Origin: Enterovirga sp.
Lineage (GTDB): Bacteria; Pseudomonadota; Alphaproteobacteria; Rhizobiales; Beijerinckiaceae
Direction: 5' to 3'
Assembly: GCA_028290385.1 (NCBI GenBank)
Contig: JAQGJZ010000040.1
Span: forward strand, 1 to 10,943
DNA length: 10,943 nt
Shown here: positions 1-7,605 of the stretch, in pieces
Layout: the number at the start of each line of letters is the position of its first letter
How positions within the stretch are numbered: the stretch's first letter is position 1
Made by a program: the position numbers and the translations under genes
The notes under the pieces: generated by a model
Seen by the model: only the letters and a program-made list of their open reading frames with translations
Databases searched by the model: none
What the model was told of the DNA's origin: nothing

Positions 1-1012
1 CCTTGGGCTGGTTCTCCCAGCCGGTGTCCTCACCCTTCAGAAAGTGGCCGAAGAAGCGCTTCGGCAGCTCGACGCCATAGGCGGTGTTGATCTCGGCCCA
101 ATGCGCGCCACCATGCATCTCAAGCCATTTCTGGGTCGAGGCGGCATTCACGAAGCCTTCCACGTTGCCGCGCAGGTGGAGCCCTTGGCCGCCCCAATTG
201 CCCGCGCTGAGCAGCGGCACGACGATCTTCGCCATGTCGCCCGCCTGGGCGCGGTAATACTCGCCGTCAAGGTGGTTGCGCAGCAGCTCGCTGGGCATGT
301 CGGCCCGGTTCGCCGCGAGCTCCTCGTCGCTGAGGGTTTCGGGACCGCAGACGAGTTCGCCGGTCGCGGGGCTGCGCGGGCCGCCCTCGCCGAGCCCGTG
401 CTGCACCGTCTTGATCTGCATTTCCTGCCAGTTCTTCCGGAACACGGACAGGATCCCGCCATGATGGGTGGCGTCCCGATAATTGTCGGCAAAGCCCTCC
501 CAGACGCAGATGGCGGCGAGGTGCTTTGGCTGCAGGGCGGCGACGCGCCACTGGTTGGCCGCGTAATACGAGATGCCGTTCAGGCCGACCTTGCCGGAGC
601 ACCAGGGCTGCGCCCCGATCCAATCGATGCAGATCGCGAAATCCTGGGTCTCGCGCGGCCCGTGCACGGCCAGGAAGCCGGGCGAGCGGCCAGCGCCGCG
701 CGAATCGATGCGCACGCAGGCATAGCCGTCCGGCACCCACTTCTCCGGATCCGGCACTTCCCAGTTTTGGTAGAGGTTCGAGCTGCCCTCGAGCGCATCG
801 GGATAGTCCCGCGCCATAATGTTCCAGGCGGTCTCGTAGCCGGTCTGAAAGGCCAGCCCCTTGCCGTAGGGCCCGTACGTGACCAGCGCCGGCACGGGCT
901 CGTCGCCGAGCGGGCGGAACACGTCGGCTCGCAGGACGACCCCGTCCTCCATGACGATCGGCACGTCCCATTCGACGCGCATGCCGTCCCGGATCTCACT
1001 GCGGTGCGTCAT
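1..1012 (-). CDS. CocE/NonD family (peptidase S15-like) serine hydrolase, 3' end outside window
   Basis: Reading down from an ATG at 1012 gives 337 residues with no stop before the left edge, so the C-terminal part is missing. The family hydrolyses esters or amides with an alpha/beta-hydrolase core (cocaine esterase, X-Pro dipeptidyl peptidase and glutaryl-acylase relatives). Visible marks are TYGPYGKG near residues 45-52 (the region of the oxyanion tyrosine in CocE), DSRGAGRSPG near 103-112, and the nucleophile elbow GLNGISYYAANQW with Ser148. Further on are NWGGQGLHLRGN and the typical RFFGHFLKGEDTGW. The C-terminal jelly-roll domain would lie beyond the edge. The start is preceded by a G-rich GGGGGA stretch. 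There is no obvious signal peptide, so a cytoplasmic location is likely. It is divergent from a LysR regulator, which may control it. The substrate cannot be named. Confidence 0.9.
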   Translation of the reverse strand, partial: MTHRSEIRDGMRVEWDVPIVMEDGVVLRADVFRPLGDEPVPALVTYGPYGKGLAFQTGYETAWNIMARDYPDALEGSSNLYQNWEVPDPEKWVPDGYACVRIDSRGAGRSPGFLAVHGPRETQDFAICIDWIGAQPWCSGKVGLNGISYYAANQWRVAALQPKHLAAICVWEGFADNYRDATHHGGILSVFRKNWQEMQIKTVQHGLGEGGPRSPATGELVCGPETLSDEELAANRADMPSELLRNHLDGEYYRAQAGDMAKIVVPLLSAGNWGGQGLHLRGNVEGFVNAASTQKWLEMHGGAHWAEINTAYGVELPKRFFGHFLKGEDTGWENQPK

Positions 1013-1208
1013 CCGTCCCCCGGCTCGCTTCTTGGCGGGCCTCGCCCACGCGAGCGCCCGCTTCCTTCATTACGGAGCGGCCGTCGAGCGGCACCCTGCG
1101 CAACTGGATCTAGGGGGGACCCCGAAGGCCAGCAAATACCATTATCCTATGCCGCCGATCGCATCATGATATCACGGCCGGCGAAATCGCATGCTGAGGG
1201 TATGGGCG
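1013..1208. promoter_or_regulatory. Divergent control region between hydrolase and LysR gene
   Basis: This spacer separates two divergent genes, the classical place for a LysR-type regulator to bind. An AT-rich island (about 1134-1174) stands out in GC-rich surroundings. It holds CATGATATCACG at 1165-1176, a 12-bp near-palindrome matching its reverse complement at 10 of 12 positions, with the perfect palindromes ATCATGAT (1163-1170) and TGATATCA (1167-1174) overlapping it. ATCGCAT occurs twice, at 1158-1164 and 1186-1192. I cannot assign convincing -35/-10 boxes in either direction. That this is the LysR operator is inferred from position and symmetry only. Confidence 0.35.
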
Positions 1209-2150
1209 GTGAACAGCCGGCAGATGGAATATTTTCTGCGCATCGCGGATCTCGGGAGCTTCCGCAAAGCGTCGGAATCGCTTCGCATCGCCCAGCCCGC
1301 CTTGACGCGGCAGATCAAGAACCTCGAGTTGGAACTCGGCGTCGAGCTCTTGAACCGGCACAGCGACGGGGTGACGCCGACCGGCGCAGGAGCGCTCCTG
1401 GTCGAGCGGGCACGATTCATCCTGCGGCAGACCGAGCAGGCCCGCGCGGACGTGGTGGCCGAAGGCACGACCCCGCGCGGAACGGTGGCGTTTGGCGCAC
1501 CCGCCTCGATCGCCGGGATCCTGTTCCCCCGTCTGGCCGCGACCTACCTCGCCACCTACCCGGACGTCCGGCTGCGCTTTTACGACGGGGTGGGGCGGCT
1601 CTTCGACTGGCTGATGAACGACGAGATCGATCTCGCGGTGCTGCCCGACAGTCGGCTTGCGACCCAGCGCAACCTGAGCCTGATCAGGTTCGCAGGCGAA
1701 CCCGTCTATCTTGTTGGCCCCCCGGGCCACTTCCGGGCTGGCGAGAGCTGCTCGTTGCAGGAGGTGCTCGAACGACCGCTCATCCTGGCGGCGCCGCCGA
1801 GCACCGTTCGGAGCTGGCTCGATGCCGCCGTGGACGAAGCCGGCGGGCGCCTGAACGTCAAGGTCGAAGCCGAGAGCCCACCGATCCAGAAAGACCTGGT
1901 CCGGGCGGGACTCGGCTACGCGCTCCTGCCGCACAGCGCGATCTGGGACGCCTTCCAGCGAGGCGACATCTCCATCTGCGTCGTCGAGGGAAGGAGTCTC
2001 GACCGCGTGCTCGCCTGGAGGGCGGATCGGCCGGTCACGCCCGCCGTCCAGCGCATGATCGAGTTCACGCAGGCGGAAATCGGAGCACTGGCGTTCGAAG
2101 GCGCGTTCGGCCGCGAACCGCGGCGAAGCGAGGGCGCTGCCCGCGCCTGA
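1209..2150 (+). CDS. LysR-family transcriptional regulator
   Basis: Single-domain LysR-type regulator of 313 residues, the usual family length. The N-terminal winged helix-turn-helix is clear: SRQMEYFLRIADLGSFRKASESLRIAQPALTRQIKNLELELGVELLNR, followed by the linker helix (TPTGAGALLVERARFIL). The remainder is the periplasmic-binding-protein-like effector domain (GTVAFGAPASIAGILFPRLAATYLATYPDVRLRF and onward). I place the start at GTG 1209 because TGAGGG at 1195-1200 sits 8 nt upstream and the product then begins (M)NSRQMEYF, as in many LysR proteins. An in-frame ATG at 1191 would add six residues but has no ribosome-binding site. The gene probably regulates the divergent hydrolase and itself; the effector is unknown. 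It is convergent with the efflux operon. Confidence 0.93.
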   Translation: MNSRQMEYFLRIADLGSFRKASESLRIAQPALTRQIKNLELELGVELLNRHSDGVTPTGAGALLVERARFILRQTEQARADVVAEGTTPRGTVAFGAPASIAGILFPRLAATYLATYPDVRLRFYDGVGRLFDWLMNDEIDLAVLPDSRLATQRNLSLIRFAGEPVYLVGPPGHFRAGESCSLQEVLERPLILAAPPSTVRSWLDAAVDEAGGRLNVKVEAESPPIQKDLVRAGLGYALLPHSAIWDAFQRGDISICVVEGRSLDRVLAWRADRPVTPAVQRMIEFTQAEIGALAFEGAFGREPRRSEGAARA

Positions 2151-2165
2151 TCGGCGAGAGCCTCG

Positions 2166-2193
2166 TCCGGCCCGCCTTACTCGGCGGGCTGGA
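2166..2193. terminator. Hairpin between convergent lysR and RND genes
   Basis: GCCCGCC (2170-2176) and GGCGGGC (2183-2189) form a perfect 7-bp stem with a 6-nt loop, TTACTC. TCC and GGA outside a G-T position extend it to about 11 pairs in plus-strand RNA. The RND gene's TAA stop lies in the loop, so one structure could serve both convergent transcripts. There is no T-tract on either side, so a role as an intrinsic terminator is uncertain. Confidence 0.4.
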
Positions 2194-5100
2194 GCGCCGC
2201 GCCCTTCGCCGGCTCGTCGGCCGGCGCATGGTCCCGCGTTCGCGCCAGGAACGTGTAGGCGACCGGGACGACGAACAGGGTCAGCACCGTCCCAAAGGTC
2301 ATGCCGCCGACGATCACCCAGCCGATCTGCGACCGGCTCTCCGCGCCTGCTCCGGTCGCCAAGGCGAGCGGCACGGCGCCGAGCACCATGGCCCCCGTCG
2401 TCATGAGGATCGGGCGGAGCCGGAGCGCCGAGGCCTCGACCAGGGCCTCGCGGATGGAGCGCCCCTCCTCCCGAAGCTGGTTGGTGAATTCGATGATCAG
2501 GATGCCGTGCTTGGTAATGAGCCCGATCAGCGTCACCAGTCCGATCTGGCTGTAGACGCTCAGTGTTCCGCCCGACCAATAAAGCGCCGCAAGGGCGCCC
2601 GTGATCGAAAGCGGCACGGAGAACATGATGACGAGCGGATCGACGAAGCTCTCGAACTGGGCGGCCAGCACCAGGTAGATGAAGCCGAGCGCGAGAATAA
2701 AGACAAAGACGATGCTCGCGCCCGATTTCTTGAACTCGCGGCTCTGTCCGGCATAGTCGGTCTGCACGGTCGGCGGCAGGACGCGCGCGGCGGTCTGCTC
2801 GAGAACCGCGAGGGCGTCGCCGAGCGAGTAGCCCGGCGCCGGCACAGCCGTGATCGTCGCCGAGCGCATCTGGTTGAAGCGGTTCAGCTCCTTCGGGGCC
2901 ACGGTCTCGTCGATCCGGACCACGCTCGAAAGCTGGACCATCTCGCCCTGCCGGCTCCTCACATAGATGCTCTGCAGGTCCGCCGTGGTGTCGCGGCCGT
3001 CCTCGGCCACCTGCAGCACCACGTCATACTGCTCGCCGTTCATGTTGAATCGCGTGACCTGACGTCCGCCAAGCAGGGTCTCGAGCGTGCGGCCGACCAT
3101 GTCGACCGACAATCCGAGATCGGAGACGCGTTGCCGGTCCAACTCCACCTTCACCTGCGGCTTATCCAGGATTAGGTCCGTGTCGACATTGGTCAGCGCC
3201 GGCGACCGCGAGGCCTCAGCCATGACGAGACCGACATACTTCCGCAGTTGCTCATAGCTCTCGGAGCTGCGCAGGACGAAGTTCACGGGACGGCTGCTCG
3301 CCCCGCCCTGGCCGAGCGAGGGCGGGTTCGTGGCGAAGAGCCGGATCCCCGGAACCTTGGCCAGCCGCGTATTGAGCTCGGCCACCATCTCCTGCTGCGT
3401 GCGGGTTCGCTCTTCCCAGGGCTTCAGCCGCGCGAAGGCGATGGCGCGGGTGACGTCCGGGAAGCCCACGATGACGAGGTAGTTCTGGACCTCTGGCGCG
3501 GCGGCGAAGAACTCCTCGACCCGGCGGGCATGCTCGGCCGTGAAGGACAGGGTCGCGCCTTCGGGAGCGACCCCGATCGACGTGATCGTGCCGCGATCCT
3601 CGACGGGCGCGAGCTCCGACCTGAGATGCGTGAAGAAGTAATAGCTCGACCCGGCGACGCCGAGCGCTAGAATGACCACGACGAAACGGATCGAGAGCGC
3701 GAATTCGAGCGCGCGGCGGTAGCCCCGGGTCATCCCGTCGAAGAATCGCTCGAGCAGGTTGTAGAGGCGGCCGTGCCCCTCGTGATGCCGCAGCAGCTTG
3801 GCGCACATCATCGGCGTCAGCGTGAGGGCGACGAAGCCGGAGACGAGCACGGCGCCGGCGAGCGTCAGCGCGAATTCGATGAACAGCTTGCCCGTACGGC
3901 CGGTCGCGAAGGCCATGGGCGCATAGACGGCGACGAGCGTCAGCGTCATCGCCACGACCGCGAAGGCGATCTCCCGGATGCCGCGGATCGCGGCCGCGAC
4001 CGGCTTGATGCCGTCCTCGATGTGCCGATGCACGTTCTCGAGGACCACGATCGCGTCGTCGACGACAAGGCCGATCGCCAGCACCATCGAGAGCAGCGTG
4101 AGGGTGTTCACGGTGAAGCCGAGGGCGGCCATGAGGGCAAAGGCGCCAACCAGCGAGACGGGGATGGTGACGAGCGGGATCAGCGTCGCCCGGAACGAGC
4201 GCAGGAAGATGAAGATGATCAGGACGACCAGAGCCACCGCCTCCGCGACCGTGTGGTAGACCGCCTTGATCGATCGATCGATGAAGATGGAGGTGTCGTA
4301 CGACACCGCGATGCTCATGCCGTCGGGCAGGTCCGACTTGATCTCCGGCAGCGCGGCGTTCACGCCGGCCGAGACGTCCAGGGGGTTCGCGGTCGCCTGC
4401 TTGACGATGCCGATGGTCACCGAGGGCTGGCCCGTGAACCAAGCAGCGTTCCGCTCCTGCAGCGCGCCGATCTCGACGCGGGCGACGTCGCGGATGCGGA
4501 CGGGAAAGCCCTGCACGTCCTTGAGGACGACATTGCCGAACTGCTCGGGCGTGACGAGGCCCGTCTGCGACAGCACGGTGAACTCGCGATCCTTGCTCTC
4601 GATGCGGCCGGACGGGATCTCGATGTTCTGCTGGCGGAGCGCGGCTTCCACCTCCTGCACGGTCAGGTTCTGGGCGGCCAAACGGGTCTGATCGAGCCAG
4701 ATCCGCATCGAAATGCGCCGCTCACCCTGGATGCGGACTTCGGCCACTCCGGTGACGTTCTGGACCCGGTCGGTGATGAACCTGTCGGCGAAGTCCGTGA
4801 GCTCGAGCGGGGAATGCCGCGAGCTCATGAGCGAAAGATACAGGACGGGCTGCGCGTCGGCCTCGACCTTGGCAATGATCGGCTCGTCGATCTCTTCCGG
4901 CAGCCGCCCGCGTACGCGGCCCACCCGGTCGCGAACGTCGGAGGCCGCCACGTCGGGATCGACCTCCGGCCGGAACGTGACCGAGATGTTGGAGCTTTCC
5001 TGGCGGCTGACCGAGGTGACGGTCTCGATCCCCTCAATGCCGGCGACCGAGTTCTCCAGGATCTGCGTGACCTGCGTCTCGATGATCTCGGCGCTCGCGC

Positions 5101-5257
5101 CCGGATAGACGGTGCGGACGGAGACGATCGGCTCGTCGATGTTGGGATATTCGCGCACCGGCAGGCGCGTGTAGGACACGGCCCCGACGAGCAGGACCAG
5201 GAGGCTGAGGACGGTCGAAAGGACCGGCCGGCGGACAAAGAGTTCGAAGAAGCTCAT
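2177..5257 (-). CDS. RND multidrug efflux permease (HAE1/AcrB type)
   Basis: Inner-membrane proton-driven pump of a tripartite efflux system, 1026 residues (AcrB is 1049). It begins MSFFELFVRRPVLSTVLSLLV, the first membrane helix, followed by the porter-domain motif REYPNIDEPIVSVRTVYPGAS. The proton-relay pair Asp400-Asp401 lies in GLVVDDAIVVLENVHRHIEDG (TM4), and the partner lysine is near residue 916 in IGLITKHGILIIEF (TM10). Two repeats of one plus five membrane helices with two large periplasmic loops are evident. The ATG overlaps the stop of the membrane-fusion gene by 4 bp (ATGA at 5257-5254) and has no Shine-Dalgarno of its own, so translation is probably coupled. Substrates cannot be predicted. 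No outer-membrane channel gene is adjacent, so it probably borrows a TolC-type protein encoded elsewhere. Confidence 0.96.
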   Translation of the reverse strand: MSFFELFVRRPVLSTVLSLLVLLVGAVSYTRLPVREYPNIDEPIVSVRTVYPGASAEIIETQVTQILENSVAGIEGIETVTSVSRQESSNISVTFRPEVDPDVAASDVRDRVGRVRGRLPEEIDEPIIAKVEADAQPVLYLSLMSSRHSPLELTDFADRFITDRVQNVTGVAEVRIQGERRISMRIWLDQTRLAAQNLTVQEVEAALRQQNIEIPSGRIESKDREFTVLSQTGLVTPEQFGNVVLKDVQGFPVRIRDVARVEIGALQERNAAWFTGQPSVTIGIVKQATANPLDVSAGVNAALPEIKSDLPDGMSIAVSYDTSIFIDRSIKAVYHTVAEAVALVVLIIFIFLRSFRATLIPLVTIPVSLVGAFALMAALGFTVNTLTLLSMVLAIGLVVDDAIVVLENVHRHIEDGIKPVAAAIRGIREIAFAVVAMTLTLVAVYAPMAFATGRTGKLFIEFALTLAGAVLVSGFVALTLTPMMCAKLLRHHEGHGRLYNLLERFFDGMTRGYRRALEFALSIRFVVVILALGVAGSSYYFFTHLRSELAPVEDRGTITSIGVAPEGATLSFTAEHARRVEEFFAAAPEVQNYLVIVGFPDVTRAIAFARLKPWEERTRTQQEMVAELNTRLAKVPGIRLFATNPPSLGQGGASSRPVNFVLRSSESYEQLRKYVGLVMAEASRSPALTNVDTDLILDKPQVKVELDRQRVSDLGLSVDMVGRTLETLLGGRQVTRFNMNGEQYDVVLQVAEDGRDTTADLQSIYVRSRQGEMVQLSSVVRIDETVAPKELNRFNQMRSATITAVPAPGYSLGDALAVLEQTAARVLPPTVQTDYAGQSREFKKSGASIVFVFILALGFIYLVLAAQFESFVDPLVIMFSVPLSITGALAALYWSGGTLSVYSQIGLVTLIGLITKHGILIIEFTNQLREEGRSIREALVEASALRLRPILMTTGAMVLGAVPLALATGAGAESRSQIGWVIVGGMTFGTVLTLFVVPVAYTFLARTRDHAPADEPAKGAALQPAE

Positions 5258-6372
5258 TGAGTGACGGAAGCCCCCGCCTTCGCCTGCGGCTGCACCGGCT
5301 CCACAAGGGCCCCGTCGCGCAGCCTCATCTGCCCCGTCGTGACGATCCGCTGCCCGGGTTTCAGACCTTCGGCGACCTCGACCCGGCCTGGCAGCCTCTT
5401 CCCGAGCCGCACCCGCACAAGACGAGCCTTGTCTGCCTCGATTGTGTAGACGGCCTTGGCCTGACCGTCGGGAACAACTGCCGATTCCGGCACCACGAGC
5501 GCACTCTCCCGGACCTCCGTCACGATCGAGACGCGCGCGAACAGGCCGGGCTTCAGGTTGAGCCCGGGATTGGCGATGCGGGCCCGCAGCCGAACGGCGC
5601 GCCCATTCACGTCCACCACCGGATCGATCGCGTAGACGGCGCCGTCGAACCCACGATCGGGGAAGGCGTCGACGCGCACCCGGATCTTCTGGCCGACGGC
5701 CAAATCGCGGAGCAGCAGTTCGGGAACGCGGAAATCGACCTTGATGGGGTCGAGATTGGACAGCGTGACCACGGTCTGGCCAGCCGTGAGATACGTCCCG
5801 ACGCTCACATTGCGCAGGCCCACGACGCCGTCGAACGGTGCGGCGATCGTCGCCTTCTCGAGGCGGGTCTGGGCAAGCGCGACTCGGACCTCAGCTGCGG
5901 CGAGCTGCGCCTCCGCCTGCTCGGAGGCGACGCGCGTACCCGCGCCGCGCTGGACGAGCGAACTCGCCCGTTCGGACGTGTCCCGCGCGAGCTTGAGGTC
6001 GACCTCCGCTTGTTTCAGCTCCTGCGCGAGCACAGCGGTATCGAGTTGCACAAGGACCTGGCCCTTCTTCACCCGGTCCCCTTCACGGAACCCGAGCTTC
6101 GTCAGGCGACCCGCGACCTCGGGGGCGATGGCCACGGTCTCGTCCGCGATCAGGGTGCCGAGCGCTTCGACCTCGTCGGCGACAGGCTCGACCCGGACGG
6201 TTCCGATTTCGACCGGAACGGGACGGGCCGGCCCTGACGATGGCCTGGTCGCACCGGCCTGCTGCTGCCCCGGTTGCACCAGGCCGAGCTTCGCGGCGCC
6301 ACCAAACCAGGCAAAGGCGGCAGCCGCCCCGATGGCGAGCACAACTGCGAGCAGAAGAACTGAACGCTTCAC
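5254..6372 (-). CDS. RND efflux periplasmic adaptor (membrane-fusion protein)
   Basis: HlyD/AcrA-type adaptor of 372 residues that links the RND pump to an outer-membrane channel. Residues 1-23 form an N-terminal membrane anchor or signal (MKRSVLLLAVVLAIGAAAAF). There is no lipobox cysteine, so it is not a lipoprotein like AcrA. Next come a barrel-sandwich half with GTLIADETVAIAPEVAGRL (72-90), an alpha-hairpin coiled coil (about 112-172, rich in Ala, Glu, Gln and Leu), the second lipoyl half IAAPFDGVVGLRNVSVGTYL (176-195), and beta-barrel and membrane-proximal domains. The start is GTG at 6372, with GGAGG (6383-6379) placed 6 nt upstream. That GTG overlaps the tetR stop as GTGA. It is the second gene of the tetR-adaptor-pump operon. 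Confidence 0.94.
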   Translation of the reverse strand: MKRSVLLLAVVLAIGAAAAFAWFGGAAKLGLVQPGQQQAGATRPSSGPARPVPVEIGTVRVEPVADEVEALGTLIADETVAIAPEVAGRLTKLGFREGDRVKKGQVLVQLDTAVLAQELKQAEVDLKLARDTSERASSLVQRGAGTRVASEQAEAQLAAAEVRVALAQTRLEKATIAAPFDGVVGLRNVSVGTYLTAGQTVVTLSNLDPIKVDFRVPELLLRDLAVGQKIRVRVDAFPDRGFDGAVYAIDPVVDVNGRAVRLRARIANPGLNLKPGLFARVSIVTEVRESALVVPESAVVPDGQAKAVYTIEADKARLVRVRLGKRLPGRVEVAEGLKPGQRIVTTGQMRLRDGALVEPVQPQAKAGASVTQ

Positions 6373-6998
6373 GATGCGCCTCCGATGGCGAGCGCCTGCG
6401 CGGGCCGCGCCAGTGAGGCCCCCGGGTCCGTCCGCCGCGCCAAGCCGCCGAGCAGCAGGTCGCTCAGGCGCTTCGAGCTGCCGCCCGTCCCGCTGCCGAC
6501 GATCGCAGCCATGCGGATGGCACCCAGGATGGCGAGTGCCGCGAGTTGCGCGTCGGTCGTGTCGAACTCGCCGCGCCGGTTCCCCTCCTCGATCAGGGAC
6601 ACGACCTCGTCCCTAAGGTCCCTCATGCCTCTGCGGAGCATTCTGCGACTATCCTCGCTCGGCCCGCTCCCCTCGCCCTCGATGGCTCGCAGGGCCGGCG
6701 CGAGGGCACCGATCTCGTGGTGAATGAGGGCGATCGTGCGGCGGAGCCGTGCTTCGGCCGATCCGGCCTCCGTGCGGAGTGTCGCGACCTTCGACTGCAA
6801 TTCCCCGAGCATCTGCTCGAGCGCGGCCATGAAGAGCGCCTCCTTGGTCGGGAAGTAGCGGTAGAGCGTGGGTTTGGCGATGTCCGCCGCGAGCGCGACG
6901 TCCTCCATGTGCACGCGGGCGTAATCCTCCGACGCGAACAGCGTTGCCGCGACGTCGAGCACCTTTCTGCGGCGCCGCTCCAGTGTCTCAGCCTTCAT
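6369..6998 (-). CDS. TetR/AcrR-family repressor of the efflux operon
   Basis: A 209-residue TetR-family regulator. The N-terminal HTH is plain: RRRRKVLDVAATLFASEDYARVHMEDVALAADIAKPTLYRYFPTKEALFMAALEQM (about 8-63), with the recognition helix at KPTLYRYF. The C-terminal ligand domain is all-helical and includes a low-complexity GTGGSSKRL segment. The start is ATG 6998. The frame stays open far upstream, but that extension lies antisense to the amidase gene and has no HTH-like content. No strong Shine-Dalgarno precedes the ATG. Being first in the operon and joined by a 4-bp overlap to the adaptor, it probably represses its own promoter and thereby the pump, with relief by a pump substrate. This is inferred from AcrR/TtgR-like systems. 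Confidence 0.93.
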   Translation of the reverse strand: MKAETLERRRRKVLDVAATLFASEDYARVHMEDVALAADIAKPTLYRYFPTKEALFMAALEQMLGELQSKVATLRTEAGSAEARLRRTIALIHHEIGALAPALRAIEGEGSGPSEDSRRMLRRGMRDLRDEVVSLIEEGNRRGEFDTTDAQLAALAILGAIRMAAIVGSGTGGSSKRLSDLLLGGLARRTDPGASLARPAQALAIGGAS

Positions 6999-7003
6999 GC
7001 AAA

Positions 7004-7042
7004 CCGTTACTCGCCAGTCACGATTGTTCCACCGAGTTTCGG
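7004..7042. promoter_or_regulatory. Candidate TetR operator upstream of efflux operon
   Basis: CCGTTACTCG (7004-7013) and CGAGTTTCGG (7033-7042) are inverted copies agreeing at 8 of 10 positions (CCGnnACTCG), separated by 19 nt. They lie just upstream of the tetR start at 6998. On the minus strand a weak promoter may overlap: TTGCCG, then 17 nt, then CATATG. The location fits autorepression, but a spaced repeat is less typical of TetR proteins than a compact palindrome. Confidence 0.25.
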
Positions 7043-7099
7043 CATATGAGAAGCTGCCCGGCAAACGGCAAGGGCGGGCAGCAGTTCGGCCTCGAGGGG

Positions 7100-7119
7100 A
7101 CGGCCGGTTGATCGGCCGT
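7100..7119. repeat. Perfect hairpin in divergent spacer
   Basis: ACGGCCG (7100-7106) and CGGCCGT (7113-7119) form a perfect 7-bp stem around a 6-nt loop, GTTGAT. AGTTC (7083-7087) and GAACT (7125-7129) outside it can extend the symmetry. There is no long T-run. It may be a terminator remnant or a binding site. It sits exactly at the left boundary of the permease-like relic. Confidence 0.4.
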
Positions 7120-7211
7120 TTCAGGAACTCGCGTTGCTGCTTGCGGCATTCTGCTTCACCCTGATCCGCGATGGGCTGCGCGAGGTCGTCGGCCTGCATC
7201 GGAGGACGTGA
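7113..7211 (+). pseudogene. Possible C-terminal relic of a peptide-type ABC transporter permease
   Basis: In this frame 32 codons precede a TGA, reading ...PFQELALLLAAFCFTLIRDGLREVVGLHRRT. The end resembles the conserved tail of DppC/OppC-type permeases, whose last membrane helix leads into a motif like FNLxGDGLRDxLDP. Here it reads FTLIRDGLREVVG, with the glycine before DG replaced by arginine. Most third codon positions are G or C, as in real genes of the window. The TGA overlaps an ATG (7211) preceded by GGAGGA at 7201-7206, the arrangement of a coupled next gene. However, the reading after that ATG shows no ABC ATPase motif. Upstream of 7113 the similarity ends. A chance resemblance is possible. 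Confidence 0.3.
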
Positions 7212-7392
7212 TGGGCTCGGCTCGATGCGCTCCCCTCTCACCGGCGGGAGATGGGCAAGGGGTAGCGGACTTGCGGCGGCCCGGCCGCCCGCACCGCGTG
7301 CTCTCGCCCTTCGCCAGCAGGCCCTCCTTGCCGGAGCGGCGTCACGCGCCAGCCGATCGCCCTCATCGTGCCCCCGCCCGCCTGAGGCAGCC
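7212..7392. other. Non-coding spacer with GC-rich inverted repeats
   Basis: I see no convincing gene here. An imperfect inverted repeat, CCCCTCTC (7232-7239) with GAGATGGG (7248-7255), pairs at 7 of 8 positions and has the look of the short CCCCTCTC-type palindromic elements seen between genes in GC-rich genomes. GGCGGC (7275-7280) and GCCGCC (7284-7289) form a second tight hairpin. The promoter for the amidase operon should lie in this stretch or just upstream, but no recognisable -35/-10 pair stands out. Confidence 0.35.
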
Positions 7393-7605
7393 ATGACCGA
7401 CGCCACGCCGCCAAGCCCGACCCTAGACGACGCTGGCGCCGCGGCGATCGTCGACGCGATGGCGCCGCTTCTCGGGTTGTCCATCGACCCCGCCTGGCGA
7501 GGCGAGGTCGCTATGAACCTCGTGGTCATCGCGAACGCCGCGCGCCTCGTGCTGGACTTTCCCCTTCCGGACGAGCTCGAGCCGGCTCCGGTGTTCCGGG
7601 CATGA
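7393..7605 (+). CDS. DUF4089 small amidase subunit (AtzG/HpxX-like)
   Basis: A 70-residue protein: an N-terminal MTDATPPSPTLDDAGAAAIV, then LLGLSIDPAWRGEVAMNLVVIANAARLVLDFPLPDELEPAPVFRA. The tail FPLPDELEPAPVF and the LLGLxIDPAWRxxV segment are hallmarks of DUF4089 proteins. AtzG of the cyanuric acid pathway belongs to this family and is known as a GatC-like small partner that stabilises the amidase AtzE. The start is ATG 7393, with GAGG at 7384-7387 placed 5 nt upstream. The frame is open further upstream but without family-like sequence. Its stop overlaps the amidase start by 4 bp (ATGA, 7602-7605), indicating equimolar coupled synthesis of a subunit pair. Confidence 0.87.
   Translation: MTDATPPSPTLDDAGAAAIVDAMAPLLGLSIDPAWRGEVAMNLVVIANAARLVLDFPLPDELEPAPVFRA

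Noticed and set aside
1164..2579. A 471-codon open frame on the minus strand
   Set aside because: It is antisense to the LysR gene and out of frame with the RND gene, with low-complexity Arg-rich content and no family resemblance.
44..3175. A 1043-codon open frame on the plus strand
   Set aside because: It runs antisense through the hydrolase, out of frame through the LysR gene and antisense through the RND gene. The translation is Arg/Gly/Asp/His-rich with no domain. It is a by-product of high GC.
3773..5260. A 495-codon plus-strand frame opposite the RND gene
   Set aside because: It is a mirror of the RND codons, dominated by Asp, Arg, Gly and His, and is typical antisense noise.
5257..6237. 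A 326-codon plus-strand frame opposite the adaptor gene
   Set aside because: It is a mirror of the membrane-fusion protein codons, with no start signal or domain.
7171..7392. Longer start for the DUF4089 protein
   Set aside because: The extra 74 residues are Ala/Arg/Pro-rich with no family-like sequence, and a proper ribosome-binding site precedes ATG 7393.
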